Shown here: piece after piece, positions 38,769 through 51,430 of the stretch
How positions within the stretch are numbered: position 1 is the first letter of the stretch
Layout: each line of letters begins with the position of its first letter
NCBI RefSeq assembly: GCF_030269925.1
Contig: NC_085128.1
Span: 6,326,501 to 6,390,500 of the forward strand
Direction of reading: 5' to 3'
Source: Bombyx mori
Taxonomy: Eukaryota; Arthropoda; Insecta; Lepidoptera; Bombycidae
Length of the DNA: 64,000 bases
Made by a program: the position numbers and the translations under genes
The notes under the pieces: generated by a model
What the model saw: the letters and a program-made list of their open reading frames with translations, nothing else
What the model was told of the DNA's origin: nothing
Databases searched by the model: none

Positions 38769-40691
38769 CTAATGATGATGGTGGTAAATATGATGAGTGC
38801 TGTGCTTCACGTCTGCGTGGAATCTGCAATCAAAATGTTTCATTGATTTGGGTACAATTCATCCTCCCTTTAATTTCATGATATTAAGGCAATTATCTTT
38901 CTTACCCGCTGTGTTTATCGCCGTGGTAGTGGACATGTCTCTCGGAACCATCAGGTTCATGCAGCGCGTAGTATCCCTTCACGGCGTCACCGTCGCGGGT
39001 CTCGTGCTGACTCTTGTGGTCCTTAGTGTGGTGGTCCTCTACTTTGTACTCGAATTCATATTTGGGATGAGTCTATTAAAAAGTCCAAATTTTTTGATAA
39101 CATTTTGATACGTGATAAATAATAAATACGTAGAACTTGTTCAAGAATGCTCACGATAGACCGATTTTTATATTAAGACTGCTAATAGGGTGAGCCCTAT
39201 TTCTCTTATTATTCGTTTGTCAATGTAAAATCATAAAAGTTACGACCAAGTATGAACCTAACTCGCGCATCGGACGTGACTTTGAAGACTTCTGCATTAC
39301 TGTTTAAGCCATTTTGTTTGCTTTAATTTATTGTATTATTTATCATCTATTAGAATTTATTTGTTACTTGTTAGAAGTTACACTCAGATAAAACAAATAG
39401 ACACAGAAGACACATAGAAGTCGTCGTGGCCTAAAGGATAAGACGTCCGGTGCGTTCGTATCTTCACACGGGTAGGTACCACCACCCTATCTATTTCTGC
39501 CGTGAAGCAGTAATGCGTTTCGGTTTGAAGGGTTGGGCGGCCGTTGTAACTATACCGAGAGCTTAGAACTTATATCTCAAGGTAAGTGGAGGAATTTACG
39601 TTATAGATGTCTATGGGCTTCGGTAACCACTTAACACCAGATGGGCTGTGAGCTCTTCCACCCATCTATGCAATCAAAAATAAATAAATAAAAATTACTA
39701 TCGACAACGCTATGGACTACATCCAAGCCGCTACCTATAAATGAATTTGAGCGTTTCTCAGGCTGGTACTTTCCTCGTGTCAATTTCCAAAGTCATCGCC
39801 TAACAATAGAAACCCAGACGCTTCTTAAAGAAATGCTAACAGTAACAATTCCAACTGAAATGACTGACTGGATTTATTTTAATCTGAAACGCAAAATAAC
39901 TAATTGCACGCTTGTTTAATAATTTTTTTTTAACTTTTAATTACGTCGCCTGTGAGCTCGTCCTACTATATATGCAATAAAAATAAAAACGCGAACTTGG
40001 ATAATCTAAATTATTACCTACATGATAATCGTAGTGATGCTCATGTCCGTGTCCGTGGTGTACAGTTTCGTGGTGTCCGTCGTGTTTGTGGATATGCTGG
40101 GAAGAAAACGCGTGCTCAGCCAACGCTACCCCAACAAATCCTACCAGAACCAGAACCTTCAAACCGAAAATATAATAATAAAGTTAAAATCTTACTTTTA
40201 AACTTTAATTAAATATTAAAACTACTTTTACGGTTTACCCACGCGTTTTTAATTGTGATTATATTGTTTGCAATATTTCGATTATTTAACAATTTTCTTC
40301 GGTAAAGTAATCTGTAAAAAAACTGTAAAATATTCGAATAATTGGACATGATAAATTGACAAAGAAAAACTCGAAATCATATCGTAAGAGTAGTTTTAAT
40401 TATGCCCTAATAATAAATGAGTGCAGTAGAATGGCCTCGAGCAGGGAGAGATGGCGCGACATCGTGAGACGCATCAAGTCTGCCCCTTCCAACACTACAT
40501 GACGACCACGACCACTCTGTCAAGAGTGACACGACTGAGAAGAAGAAGAAGAAGAATAATTAGATCCCCATACACGTAGTTAAATGTGATCAAAATCCGC
40601 GTTTGTCATTTAAGATACAGAATTATGATGAAAGTTAAGTAAGATTTTTTTATTCTAAAAATTAAAGCATTTTAATCCCGACCTTAAACAT
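38769..40691 (-). CDS. CPR gene 9: RR-2 cuticular protein, 121 aa
   Basis: Exons on the - strand: 40691-40683 (MFK), 40156-40022, 39072-38906 and 38823-38769, 366 nt. Mature start [20 protein letters not shown]; spacer [11 protein letters not shown], diverging from GDKHHHDYY of genes 5 and 7. RR-2 domain: [49 protein letters not shown]; the tail is HHIYHHHH. The exon 1 donor is GTCGGG, weaker than in relatives. Intron 2 is 949 bp and contains Bm1 pieces. Exons 3-4 resemble gene 7 more than exons 1-2 do, which hints at patchy exchange. No + strand partner gene adjoins it. Confidence 0.9.
39417..39690 (+). repeat. Bm1 SINE with internal deletion, in intron 2 of gene 9
   Basis: The tRNA-like head (GAAGTCGTCGTGGCCTAAAG to about 39462) is joined directly to the body at CACACGGGTAGG, losing the B box and about 170 bp. 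A separate 3' scrap lies at 39944-39990. Confidence 0.85.
40425..40560 (+). repeat. LINE 3' tail with GAA microsatellite
   Basis: It encodes [17 protein letters not shown] before a stop and then GAAGAAGAAGAAGAAG (about 40538-40555). It resembles RTE-type tails; a comparable tail is at 47117-47225. Confidence 0.55.
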
Positions 40692-40733
40692 TATGAATTG
40701 AATTTCGCTGCGAGTTACTGAAGAAATGAAATA

Positions 40734-40768
40734 ACTGATACTTTCTTACAGTGTTGGTAGCTTATATA
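40734..40768 (-). promoter_or_regulatory. Core promoter of CPR gene 9
   Basis: TATATAAG from 40768 to 40761 and TCAGT initiator at 40738-40734. Confidence 0.75.
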
Positions 40769-40799
40769 GTGTTACAATAAAATGAAAACAATCCTTTAC

Positions 40800-42320
40800 A
40801 AATAATAATCGAATGGGTGGCTTACGTTCTACGTGTGTAATAATTATTACATACAATGCTTTCGTAAGCTCTACAAGATTGTCAAGAAATTTACATTTAG
40901 TATAATATTAACAAACTTATGTGTGAAGTGAAAGTTCATTGGACTTTTTTTCATTTTTCTTCATATTTAACTAACAATTTTACATACACAGACTAATTAA
41001 CACATTTAAGAGGACATTAGAATAATATGTGCAAGGCGCGTATTGCGCATAAACGAGTACTTATTAGCATTTTTATTATAAATTAAAAAGAATCACCTTA
41101 TAAATATAGTTTAAAACAGATAATGAACGAGAAACACACTCTGAACTGGATATTTTTATCTTTAATCACTAAGAGCCGGCGGACGCATGTGACTAATAAT
41201 ATAATAAATTAAACATACTCTGTTTTTAATTTCGTCAACGCCATTTCTTCATCTAATATATAAAATTCTCGTGTCACAATGTTCGTTCCCATACTCCTCC
41301 GAAACCGCGGCCTCCGAAACCGCCGATTCTCATGAAATTTTTATGCATATTCAGTAAGCCTGAGAATCGGCTACTATTTATTTTTCATACCCTTAAGTGA
41401 TAAGGGGTGGACCCCTAAGATTAATTTTTTATTTTTTGGACAAATTTTTTTTTGTTATAATGAGACATTATGTGGTTGAATGAGGTATTGTTATTTTTAT
41501 ATTCCTTCATCGTTCACAGCGCTACATGCCTCTTTCACTCATCTACTACATCCTTACACACTTACAATAAGTTAGTTTTTTTTTCTACACTAGAATTTCC
41601 CTAGAAATCTTATATATGGCAAAACAACGTTTGCCGGGTCAGCTAGTATGTTATAAAAATCGAGAAATCTATCTCAATAACTGTTAATTTATACTATCCA
41701 AATGCATGGTACGAGTGTGCATCTAACACTGCTATCCTATAAAATAAGATTCACTTGTGTCAAATGATGTAATTCTGCAAGTCTTCAAATGTCACAGGCC
41801 GATATCAATCTAAAGGAATACATACGTACGTAACTTTCGTTCAGGAATCTCTTCCACGATGACGACTTACTAAAATCTGCCTAAGAAAATTTGCATATTT
41901 ACTAGAAGAGGTCGTATTGTAAGCCGGCATGGGTAGGAACCACCAACCTACCAATATCTGCCACGGAGTAGCCATGCTTTCTGAAGTAGCTAAAGGACGA
42001 ACATTATAATAAATAATTGGGCCTTTGCCCTCTTGTACACAATTAGGGGCGATTCGATGGATGCCTATGGACTCCAGTAATTACTTTTCTTCAGATGGCC
42101 GTGAGATCCTTGACCCATCTACCCAATAATAAGAAAATAATAAAAAATCAAGCAGCATTATTTCTTGATTTTACACGGTCAAGACCTGATAACAAAATGC
42201 GTACAGCTTTTTAAAAAATGTTTATCGAATCAAGTGGAGAACAATGTATTTACACCTTATGAAATCGTTACACATAATACTTTTACTTAGCTACTGTTAC
42301 TCGAAGTGAAACTAAGCCTT
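40800..42320. other. Intergenic region between genes 9 and 10
   Basis: No gene is supported. It contains a dispersed repeat at about 41262-41650 (ATATAAAATTCTCGTGTCAC to TTGCCGGGTCAGCTAGT, a Helitron-like end) and a worn Bm1 (+) at about 41905-42150. Confidence 0.5.
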
Positions 42321-42333
42321 GGATTTCATAAAA

Positions 42334-42368
42334 TATATAAAACGGGGAAATTCGATTTTTTTTTCATT
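42334..42368 (+). promoter_or_regulatory. Core promoter of CPR gene 10
   Basis: TATATAAAA from 42334 and a TCATT initiator at 42364-42368, 32 bp apart. Confidence 0.7.
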
Positions 42369-42412
42369 CAACAATCGACTGCTGCTCTGAAAGCACAACT
42401 AATTCAATTAAC

Positions 42413-44436
42413 ATGATGATCAAGGTAACCAGTGTATAGTAGCTTTCACTTAATGTTTGTGAATTTTTAAAACGCTTTTATTAGCTTCAGGTGTATGTAT
42501 GTTATCTTGTGTATGTAACGGAATCTTTGAACATAATTTTGACCCCATCAAAACGTCGGATTAGCTCGAAATTGGTATACTCATTAAGGACCGATGACAA
42601 TTCAATATTTAAAAAAATATTGAAAAAATTTAAATTCAACTAAAAAATTAAATTCAAATTTATTATAATTTATTTTCTATTTTTTAGTTGTATTTTCTAT
42701 AAAAGCGCATTTTGTTAGCTTTTTTAAACTATTATTTATTAGGTAGTTAAGTCCTTACCGCTTGTTCCTTTTGTATTTTAAGGTATTAATGTTAGTGACC
42801 GTCATCGGCGCAGTGGCTGCCGAACACGCGTTCTCCTCTCAACACATTCACAAGCACGACGGTCACCATGAGACCGTACATCATCATGACCACCACGGCC
42901 ATGAGCATCACGATTACTACGTAAGACGACCACATTATTAGTATAAATTAATCACTTGTGTATCAAAAAAATCCGATTAATACGGTATATCAAATCAAAT
43001 CAATTTTTTTTTATTCAACATAAAGTGAAAGAAAATGAAGAACTGGCAAGAAACTCAGCGGACATGTCTTTTTTTTAATATTAGTTTTTTTTCTTTTTAA
43101 TATTAGATCTTTTTTAAATATTCATATAACTTCGTACAGACCCACCCGAAATACGAGTTTGAGTACAAAGTAGAGGACCACCACACTAAGGACCACAAGA
43201 GTCAGCACGAGACACGCGACGGTGACGCCGTGAAGGGATACTACGCGCTGCATGAACCTGACGGTTCCGAGAGACACGTCGACTATCACAGCGATAAGCA
43301 CTCTGGGTATGGAACAACTTAATTTTAAATTAATTTTATGGCTAAACCTTTAATAAATATTCATCACGGTAAATATTATAGATGTCAAATTTCCACAAAA
43401 ATAAAAAAATATATTTAAATACGTGTTATTCCGAAAGAGAACAATGAAATGTTTACTACAAAAGAGGAAGTGCAGCAATGTAACAAAAATATACGATTAG
43501 TCTAGGCAAAGCAAAAGTTTTGAAGTCGTCGTGGTCAAAAGGATAAGACGTCCGGTGCATTCGTATGAAGCGATGCAACGTTGTTCGAATCCCGCAGGCG
43601 GGTACCGATTTTTATAATGAAATACGTACTTAACAAATGTTGACATTTGGCTTCCACGGTGAAGGAATAACCGGTAGGCAACGGCTTGGCTCTGCCCCTG
43701 GCATTGCTGAAGTCCATGGGCGACGGTAACAACCTCACCATCAGATGGGCCGTGTAAAAAAAAAGGTAGTGTAATTATTATTTTTTATTGCCTAGATGTG
43801 TGGACGAGCTCACAGCCCACCTGGTGTTAAGTGGTTACTGGAACCCATAGACATCTACAACGTAAATGCGCCACACACTTTGAGATATAAGCTTTAAGGT
43901 CTCAGTATAGTCACAACGGCTGCCCCACCCTTCAAACCGAAACGCATTACTGCTTCTACTACTATAAATCAAACCCGCAAAACTATAATTTCCGTAATTA
44001 CTGGTGGTAGGACCTCTTGTGAGTCCGCACGGGTAGATACCACCACTATGCCTATTTCTGCCGTGAAACAGTAATGCGTTTCGGTTTGAAGGGTGGGGCA
44101 GCCGTTGTACTATAAAAACTTACCTTAGAACTTACCTTAGAACTTACCTTAGACCTTAGAACTTTTATCTCAAGGTAGGTAGCGGCATTTACGTTGTAGA
44201 TGTCTATGGGCTCCGATAACCACTTAACATCAGGTGGGCTGTGAGCTCGTCCACAAACGTAAGAAATAAAAAAAAAATCAGATTTAAACAGAAGTAATAC
44301 ACAATACTATTATTAACTATTTGATTATTGTAACAGTTGAAATGAATGAGTCTTATTTTTCAGATTCCACGCCACTGTTAAACATAGCACCCATCATATT
44401 GTACCCGAGAAGCATCATGAGCACCACCACCATTAA
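42413..44436 (+). CDS. CPR gene 10: RR-2 cuticular protein, 129 aa
   Basis: Exons 42413-42424 (MMIK), 42783-42920, 43140-43306 and 44364-44436, 390 nt. The signal peptide ends AVAA before [20 protein letters not shown]; spacer [16 protein letters not shown]-2 domain: [49 protein letters not shown]. The tail is longer than in genes 5, 7 and 9 ([14 protein letters not shown]), joining features of that group and of the VPE-tailed genes 4, 6 and 8. Intron 3 is 1057 bp, swollen by nested SINEs. AATAAA is near 44513. Role as for the family. Confidence 0.93.
43520..44275 (+). repeat. Nested SINE stack in intron 3 of gene 10
   Basis: A Bm1 (+) is cut in two: head with A and B boxes at 43520-43668 and body at about 43962-44275. 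Between them lie a - strand AGGCAGACGAGCAT-family repeat (43669-43760) and a - strand Bm1 body (about 43781-43959). Inside the + body, ACTTACCTTAGA is repeated three times (about 44117-44155). Confidence 0.75.
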
Positions 44437-45423
44437 ACATTTGATAAACTTGTTAAGAAATATTACTTCTGTTATTTTGTATTAATTGATTGATTTCTTA
44501 GAATATTTTTCAAATAAAATATGTTAACATTACAAAATGTTTTTTGTACAACTCTTCTAAAACTTACATAGCCTAACTATACTATAAAAGACCTTAGTAA
44601 AATTATGACTTTATCTAAATCTATAGGAAGTAATTTCATTTTCATTTATTTATTTATGTACACACAGAAAAGATGACATAGTACAGAGTAATAGGAAAAT
44701 TATGTACAAAGGCGCTGCTTATTTCTTTAAAAAATCTCTTCCAGCAGACCTGCGAGAGGATTATGAGAATAATAATTAATAAGTAATTTTAACATTATTC
44801 AAAATATTTTAAAATTAGTAAATAATTGAATCAAAATCTATCGCAGACAATTTAGACGGTAATTAGCGTAATACTCGAATATCGTTCGTGAGTCCTAAAA
44901 CTGTAAAGTAATAACGAAACATCGGAGAAAGTAAAATGAAAATTTATCGTATACATATTTCAATATAATAAAACTCAAACAAATTCGTAAATATAAAACT
45001 GAAGAAAAACTATTATGCTTTGTTCTCGGTTTATTTTGTTCTAAAAAAATATATATTTCTCTGTCACAATTTAACCGGTAACGATATTAGGCTCATGGGA
45101 GCTTAAATATTTTACTCCTTAATCTCATTGAAATTTAAGGCAATTTAAATTTTCCGAATTTTCTTTAATAAGTTAATATAAAACAAAATATCGGCTAGTT
45201 TCATTTGACTCTGTAGAGAAGAAGGGTTTCTCGCATTGCAGATAATCCTAATCTCACGGATAGATTGGAATTTATGAGTCTACGAAGTGAATTATTTTTT
45301 CTTCTTGTTTCCTACCGCATATTTCAAAGGGACTATTCTAAATAATTATTTTCGATAATCCTCATTTTTCATTGGATAACCTGTCATCAAAAATTATTCA
45401 TAATGGAACGATTTCGCTCTTTT

Positions 45424-45640
45424 TTTTCTTCCTACCTATGCTGATAGCCTTGAGAGGCTATTTCAGCTTCTCTTAGACGTGTAGGTGAGCTCACGGAACT
45501 CAAACCGGGAGTGTTGCTAACGCTAGCCCTAGCAAGAGCGGCGCTTCGCAGAAACTACCACCGGATCGGAAACGCGACACACTGAGAAGATCCGGCGAGA
45601 AACTCAGTGAGCAAGTCGCTCTTCTGCACTGCTTTTTCAA
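45424..45640 (-). repeat. Jockey-like LINE 3' UTR fragment
   Basis: Reverse of CTGAGTTTCTCGCCGGATCT.., with GTGAGCTCACCTACACGTCT and a short A tail at the left edge. Confidence 0.8.
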
Positions 45641-46138
45641 GGATTTCTAGCAGGCACTGACTTTAGAATGAACGTCTTTTCACGGTCCTTCCTTAGTTCT
45701 ATCATATGTTCTTCTTTAAACAGGATTTGAAACGAATGCCTAACGTTCAGGAGGCGGTGTAAGGATAGTGCCCATAGCATATCATAAATCCATCAGAAAC
45801 GATTACCAGTGATCAAAAAATCCTCGGCCTTCAAATAAAACCAAAACAATTATTGATAAAGTTAAGTATTTCAATGATCGTTTGATGAAGTTTTTTACTT
45901 TTCTGTTTTTTCCTCATAATATGGAAGGTTTTCCAAATGAAAGAATACTTATTGATTGCGTAATGAGGAAGTTGTAAATCATCATAATATTTTATTTGTA
46001 CTGGTCTAAAGTCAATAATTTTATCCAAGTTCAATCGAGTTAATACCTCAAAATTTAATTAAGTTTGACATGTTTAGGGCGTACCAAGACAAAGTCAAAA
46101 TCGATACTTCCTAAGTAACAAATCTTAATTATCAAATA

Positions 46139-46440
46139 CTAGTGGACCCGGCGAACTTTGTTCCGCCTCATGGTTTGTTTCAAACGCTCAACCAGTCAAC
46201 TTCAAAATTCTACTATAATTAACACAATTAACCATAGAATATATTACGTTTAGCTGTCAGTTGCGTTTTGTTATAGTTACCACGTTTTATGTCAAGTCCC
46301 ACGGGAATGTGATAAAAAGTATCCTATGTCCTTCTCCTGGTTCTAAGCTACCTCCTCACTAATTTTCAGCCAAATCAGTTCAGTCGTTCTTGAGTTATAA
46401 ATAGTGTAACTAACACGACTTTCTTTTATATATATAGATA
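46139..46440 (+). repeat. Dispersed moth repeat (TAGTGGACCCGGCGAACTTT)
   Basis: It runs from AGTGGACCCGGCGAACTTTG to TTTCTTTTATATATATAGAT, with AAGTATCCTATGTCCTTCTC inside. Non-coding; class uncertain. Confidence 0.55.
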
Positions 46441-46721
46441 ATTCATTCTCGTAACAATTGTCTTTACCAAATATTTCCTCTTCAACAATATCTTCGTAAA
46501 ACATTAAGATACGGTGAAGGTCTCAACATCCACATTAACTGAATAAAATCACAATCTTTTGGTGATGTGGATTTTGGTACTAATTTAATGATATATTGTA
46601 ATTGTCTGTGTGATTTAAATTTATTTGAAAAAAAAACAGGCCCTAAATTTCATGCCGATTCTTCTTGAACATTAATTCATAACAACTAAAAAGGCTCTGT
46701 AAAAGCCTATTAGAGAGAAAA

Positions 46722-46910
46722 GCCCACTGAGTTTCTCGCCGGTTCTTCTCAGTGGGTTGCGTTTCCGATCCAGTGGTAGATTCTGCGAAGCACTGCTCTT
46801 GCTAGGGCCAGTATTGGCAACACTCCCGGTTAGAGCACCGTGAGCTCACCTACACGTCAAGGAGAAGCTGAAATAGTATCTCAAGGCTATCAGCATAGAT
46901 AGGAAAAAAA
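46722..46910 (+). repeat. Jockey-like LINE 3' UTR fragment
   Basis: CCCACTGAGTTTCTCGCCGG to the A run after GGCTATCAGCATAGATAGG. Confidence 0.82.
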
Positions 46911-47875
46911 AAGAGAGAAAACACAAAATATTTTAGTTGTAGTTAGGTCGTGACATACCTGTCACATTTTCAGAAACAATGCGGCAAAGCGCTCCACTCC
47001 ATTAATATAATTAGTGACGAGATGCGTCTATTACACGAATACTAAGAATGTGAGATTTAACTTTATAGTATTTTTATGATACTTTATTTCGAGTGGTTTA
47101 AGCAATTAAACCCACCACAATTACATCCCGAGAGAGTCATGGACAGAGAAACATTTAAACTGTTTCAAGGCCATGACCACGACCCTCAGTAATGAGGAAA
47201 CCGACGCAAGGAGGAGGAGGAGGAAGCAATTAAAGCATTTTATCATCATATTTCGTAGTACGTTACAACGTACTGCAAAATGTTCAATGACATTACTGAG
47301 CTTTTTCTTAGACTTCTGTGCACCAAAAACAAACTGGCATATTACATTATTACATCTGTGATGTCTTTTCTTTATAAAAATATTTGAACGTTTAATATTA
47401 ATCGAACAGTTGAGATTATATATATATATATACAGCTATAGCTCTAGAGTTCTAAAGATTTAGATTCGAGTTTGTAATTTTTTGGCATTTTGGAAAAAAT
47501 AAAAAAAAATTGCTTCCGAATACTTTTATTGATAAACTTAAAACTAAATATAAAATGAATAATTGATTCACATTAAAATTATACGGATCTTTTGCTATTT
47601 AGTATATATAATCAATATTACGAAAATATTATGTTTTTAGTTATATATTTGATCTGCAAGATAATATGTATCTATGTGATATTTATTAAGAGCTCAGATT
47701 TATAAAAGCTAATTAATTCTGTTTAATTTCTTCGAAGATTCCGTCTATTGTATTTAGAGGAGTATCACTAGGAAATACAGAAATAGTATCTCTGCGGTGA
47801 TAACGTTGTCATATTGCAAATAAAATCTAGCTTAACGATCAGAGACAGAGACAGAGACGATTAGAGACAAAAAAG

Positions 47876-48080
47876 AACTACTACTGATAGTAGGACGACT
47901 TGTTTCCACACGGGTACCACTACCTTGCCTATTTCTGTCGATAAAACAGTAATGCTTTTCGTTTTGAAGGGCAACCGATATACTATAAAAACTGAGGCTT
48001 ACGACTCATATTTCAAGATAAGTGTTTGAATATATAGGCTCCGATGACCATTTAACACCAGATGAGCCATGAGCTCGAAA
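47876..48080 (+). repeat. Worn Bm1 SINE body
   Basis: Recognisable from GATAGTAGGACGACTTGT and TTTCTGTCGATAAAACAGTA; many changes and deletions. Confidence 0.65.
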
Positions 48081-48370
48081 AATTTGTGAATATAAATGGT
48101 GCAAATCCAAAACTTATCACATATTACATGTTATGTAAACATTAGAAGTTATCTCAATTGGTACTCCAGAAATCCTGAGTGAAATTAATAAAATATTAAA
48201 ATGTATACTTCATAGTTACGGAGAAAATAATATTATAAGTAACAAAAAACTATATTTTTTTTTTGTCAATTTTTATTTGATATCTCAACAAAACTAAATA
48301 ACAATCAATAATATACAATGCTATATCTAATTTTTAAACAAAGCCTTATCACAGAATCGATTAACGTTGC

Positions 48371-50850
48371 CTACTTGGGTGCTTCGTGTGTGACGTGGCC
48401 TTCGTGCTTCACTTTGGCTTTAAATCTGTAAATTACAAATTACAAAACGCTAAAATCATTATATTATTTCAATATATAAAGGTCAATGTTATTGTAATTA
48501 TTTTACGTCATCTATTCGACTTAACCTATGGTTAAAGCCTCCGAATACAATCAAAGATAATAGTTAATTAATTGTATGGTCAAAACACTTGTCTAATGCC
48601 ATTCATATGGAGTAAGTATTGAGTAATTTTAAACATTAATACTACGGTACCTATTTCTGTTTATTTTTGTATTGGCTGATGTGTCTATAACTGAAGTTAC
48701 CGTATAGTTACCGTCGATATAGTAATATTTTTACTGGTGGTAGGACCTCTTGTGAGTCCACACGGGTAGGTACCACCTCCCTGCCTATTTCAGCCGTGAA
48801 GCAGTAATGCGTTTCGGTTTGAAGGGCGGGGCAGCCGTTGTAACTGTACTGAGACCTTAGAACTTATATCTCAAGATGCGTGGCGCATTTACGTTGTGAA
48901 TGTCCATGGGTTCCAGTAACCACTTAACACCAGGTGGGCTGTGAGCTCGTCCACTCATCTAAGCAATAAAAAAAAAAAAATAATAATATGTACGTGACCA
49001 TACGACATACAAACACACTAGGGCATTGATTTCGGGACAGGAATCAATTGTAAATTACTCAAACAGTATTCGCTAATATATGAACATTGTAGTTAAGCAT
49101 AGTTTATAATGTAAGAAAATTAGTTTATTAATATTTTATTATCTATGGACTCCGGTAGTCACGTATGCACAGGAAATTCGTTTGCTCAACTGGATAAGAA
49201 AAAATCAGAAAAGTATTAGTGCCACTCGCACCCTTAAGGTAACGGTTGTAGGCTGAGACATTTTCTTACTATTACGCCTATTACCGTTTACCCCTATATC
49301 CATTTACCGGTTACCTCTATATCCGTTTGTGCCAGTAGTTATACATATACAAAGTTAATTACTATTATATATTATTAAGTATATATACACAAGATATTTG
49401 ACAAATGCCTGAATCTCGCCAATAGCATTTTTAAGATAAATTACCAAGTTGCAATCTCACCCACTCGTTAAAAGATCTTCCCTTTGTCGAAAACCCCTAA
49501 ATTGTGGAAAAGTAATTAATGACCAACTATATCTTTCTATATTCTCTAAATCTATATTCTTTCAATATAATATGTTCTACATCTCTTTCTCATCTCTCTC
49601 TGCATAGCCTTAAATCATTAATCTCCTAAAATAAATATATTGAAGCGTAAAATTCTTACCCTTCTTTTTTATCAGCAGAATACTCCACGATTCTAGTAGT
49701 CCCATCGGCTTCATGTAACGTGTAGAAGCCGTGGACCGTATCTCCATCTCGGACCTCGTGGTGGGTTTTATAGTCGCCAGTATGAGGATCCTCTACTTTG
49801 TAGTCGAACTCGTATTTTGGGTGAGACTGTAATCAAATTTACTTACAAACTTTAACCAGAAGCTACCTACTTAAATTATTATAACAATAGCAACTGGGAA
49901 CAAACCACGCACGGTCATCCGGCCCCAATTTAGGACTTATAAGTACCAGAGACTGACAAAGATTAAATTTTTAGTTATATAAAAAATAAGCACCCAGACA
50001 AATAGCCAACAAACTTGTTCATCACACGATCTATCTTCTAGCTTTCTATCTTTGTTATTATTATGTCGAAAACAAAATTATAAAACGCAAAACATAGTTA
50101 AATTCCAGCGCTGGGTTCCAGCGCTAACTAAATTCACTAGTTTGCTGATTGCATCAATCCCTGCAGGACACTCCTAAATATAAAAGTTGGGTACAGAAAT
50201 TTGTACAGAGTTCGTTGTCATCGATAGATCAGTGTACAAACAGCTTATTTATCAACATAAAAGCAACTTACATGGTGCTCGGTGTGCTCTTTGTCTTTTT
50301 TATGCTCCTCTTTTTGCTCATGGTGTTGATCGTCTTCGTGGTGGTGTTGATGCTCATGATGTTGATCGTCCTCGTGGTGTTGCTGATGCTCATGATATCC
50401 ATGGAGCTCTTGATGCTCATGATGTTCATCGAGCAGCTGAAGCTCATCATGTTCATGGTGCTGTTGAAGATCATGATGTTCTAGATGCTCATGGTGCTTA
50501 TGTTCATGATGTTTGTAATGCTCCACTGGTTTTTTGTGCTCTTCTACTTTGTGTTCCTTAACCTCATGATGATGATGATGTTCTACTTTGTGTTCTTCGT
50601 GCTTAACGTGAATGGGATGATAGATCTCATGGTGATGCTTATGTTCCTCATGATGTCCTTTGTGTTCGGTATGAAGAACGAAGTTTTGAGAGGAGTGTGG
50701 AAATTCATGACTATACAGTGGCTTAGCTCTCACTGTATACAGAATCGCAACCACACAAATCACCTGCAACATATACATGTTATTCACTTTTCGACTACAA
50801 AATCACCAATGATTATCACATAGTTAATACTAATATAATACCTTATTCAT
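48371..50850 (-). CDS. CPR gene 11: RR-2 protein with long His/Glu/Lys spacer, 240 aa
   Basis: Exons on the - strand: 50850-50842 (MNK), 50763-50272, 49826-49660 and 48425-48371, 723 nt. The signal peptide ends TVRA before KPLYSHEF. The 164-codon exon 2 has SSQNFVLHTEHKGHHEEHK and then long charged runs (EHKVEHHHHHEVKEHKVEEH, EHQHHHEDDQHHEQKEEHKK). RR-2 domain: [49 protein letters not shown]. The domain lacks the usual HSG/HNG before F (KEG), and the tail (KAKVKHEGHVTHEAPK) has no poly-His. It relates to genes 4, 6 and 8 by the VLHT motif. Intron 3 carries a Bm1 copy. Possibly a low-complexity, pH- or metal-sensitive cuticle protein; this is inference. Confidence 0.9.
48734..48980 (+). repeat. 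Bm1 SINE body in intron 3 of gene 11
   Basis: ACTGGTGGTAGGACCTCTTG to an A-rich tail; little diverged, so fairly recent. Confidence 0.88.
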
Positions 50851-50902
50851 TTCGTTGCACCAAAGCCCTTGTCAGTATTATATTTGAAACGGTTAAGAGT
50901 TG

Positions 50903-50938
50903 TCTGATTAATACAATAAAAAGAAATTCACTTTTATA
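50903..50938 (-). promoter_or_regulatory. Core promoter of CPR gene 11
   Basis: TATAAAAG from 50938 to 50931 and a TCAGA initiator at 50907-50903, 33 bp apart. Confidence 0.7.
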
Positions 50939-51430
50939 CGAATGGTATTGTAACAGTTTTCGCAAGATTTGAACCTGAGCACATGGAAGTTGCGACTGTG
51001 TGGTGAAAGTAATTGTAACAAACATATTTGTTATTGCATTTTATTAGTGTATGTGTAACGGATTTATGTAAATATTGGAAATAAACTATAGGAGATATTG
51101 ACAATATACAATTAATTTTAAATTAATTTTAGTGGACAGTGGCTCGGTTTTGCCTATGGCATGGTTGGCTTCTATAAGCAACTATCCTTATTCTCACTGA
51201 AACTAAATATCCTTTTTCTTTAGTGACTAATAAAAACGAGGTATTTGTCTGAATTTGCCATCCTATCATACTTTTAATATTAAAAGAAGTCGAATTTATA
51301 GCGCTATTGTATTTTGGGTACATCTTAAGCGAGATATTGCAGATCAAAATTAGGATGTTACCTATATTTTTACGGTCATATAATGTATAAGATATAAATT
51401 GCATCTCAGAACTTTTTTTTCATCTGGTCA

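Larger units (their letters stand above)
44520..48370. other. Long intergenic region between genes 10 and 11
   Basis: No gene is supported in 3.8 kb. AT-rich with repeat scraps: a moth repeat at about 44640-44770 (CAGAAAAGATGACATAGTAC), two Jockey-like 3' ends, a dispersed repeat at 46139-46440, a LINE tail at 47117-47225 and a worn Bm1 at 47876-48080. Confidence 0.5.

Noticed and set aside
50245..50787. A 180-residue ORF beginning MNNMYMLQ as the whole of gene 11
   Set aside because: Its start and end are intron sequence; donor and acceptor sites at 50763 and 50272 plus the RR-2 exon downstream define the real gene.
50149..50823. Met/Leu/Val-rich ORFs on the + strand, apparently membrane proteins
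   Set aside because: They are the complement of the His/Glu/Lys repeats in exon 2 of gene 11 (ATG is the reverse of CAT).
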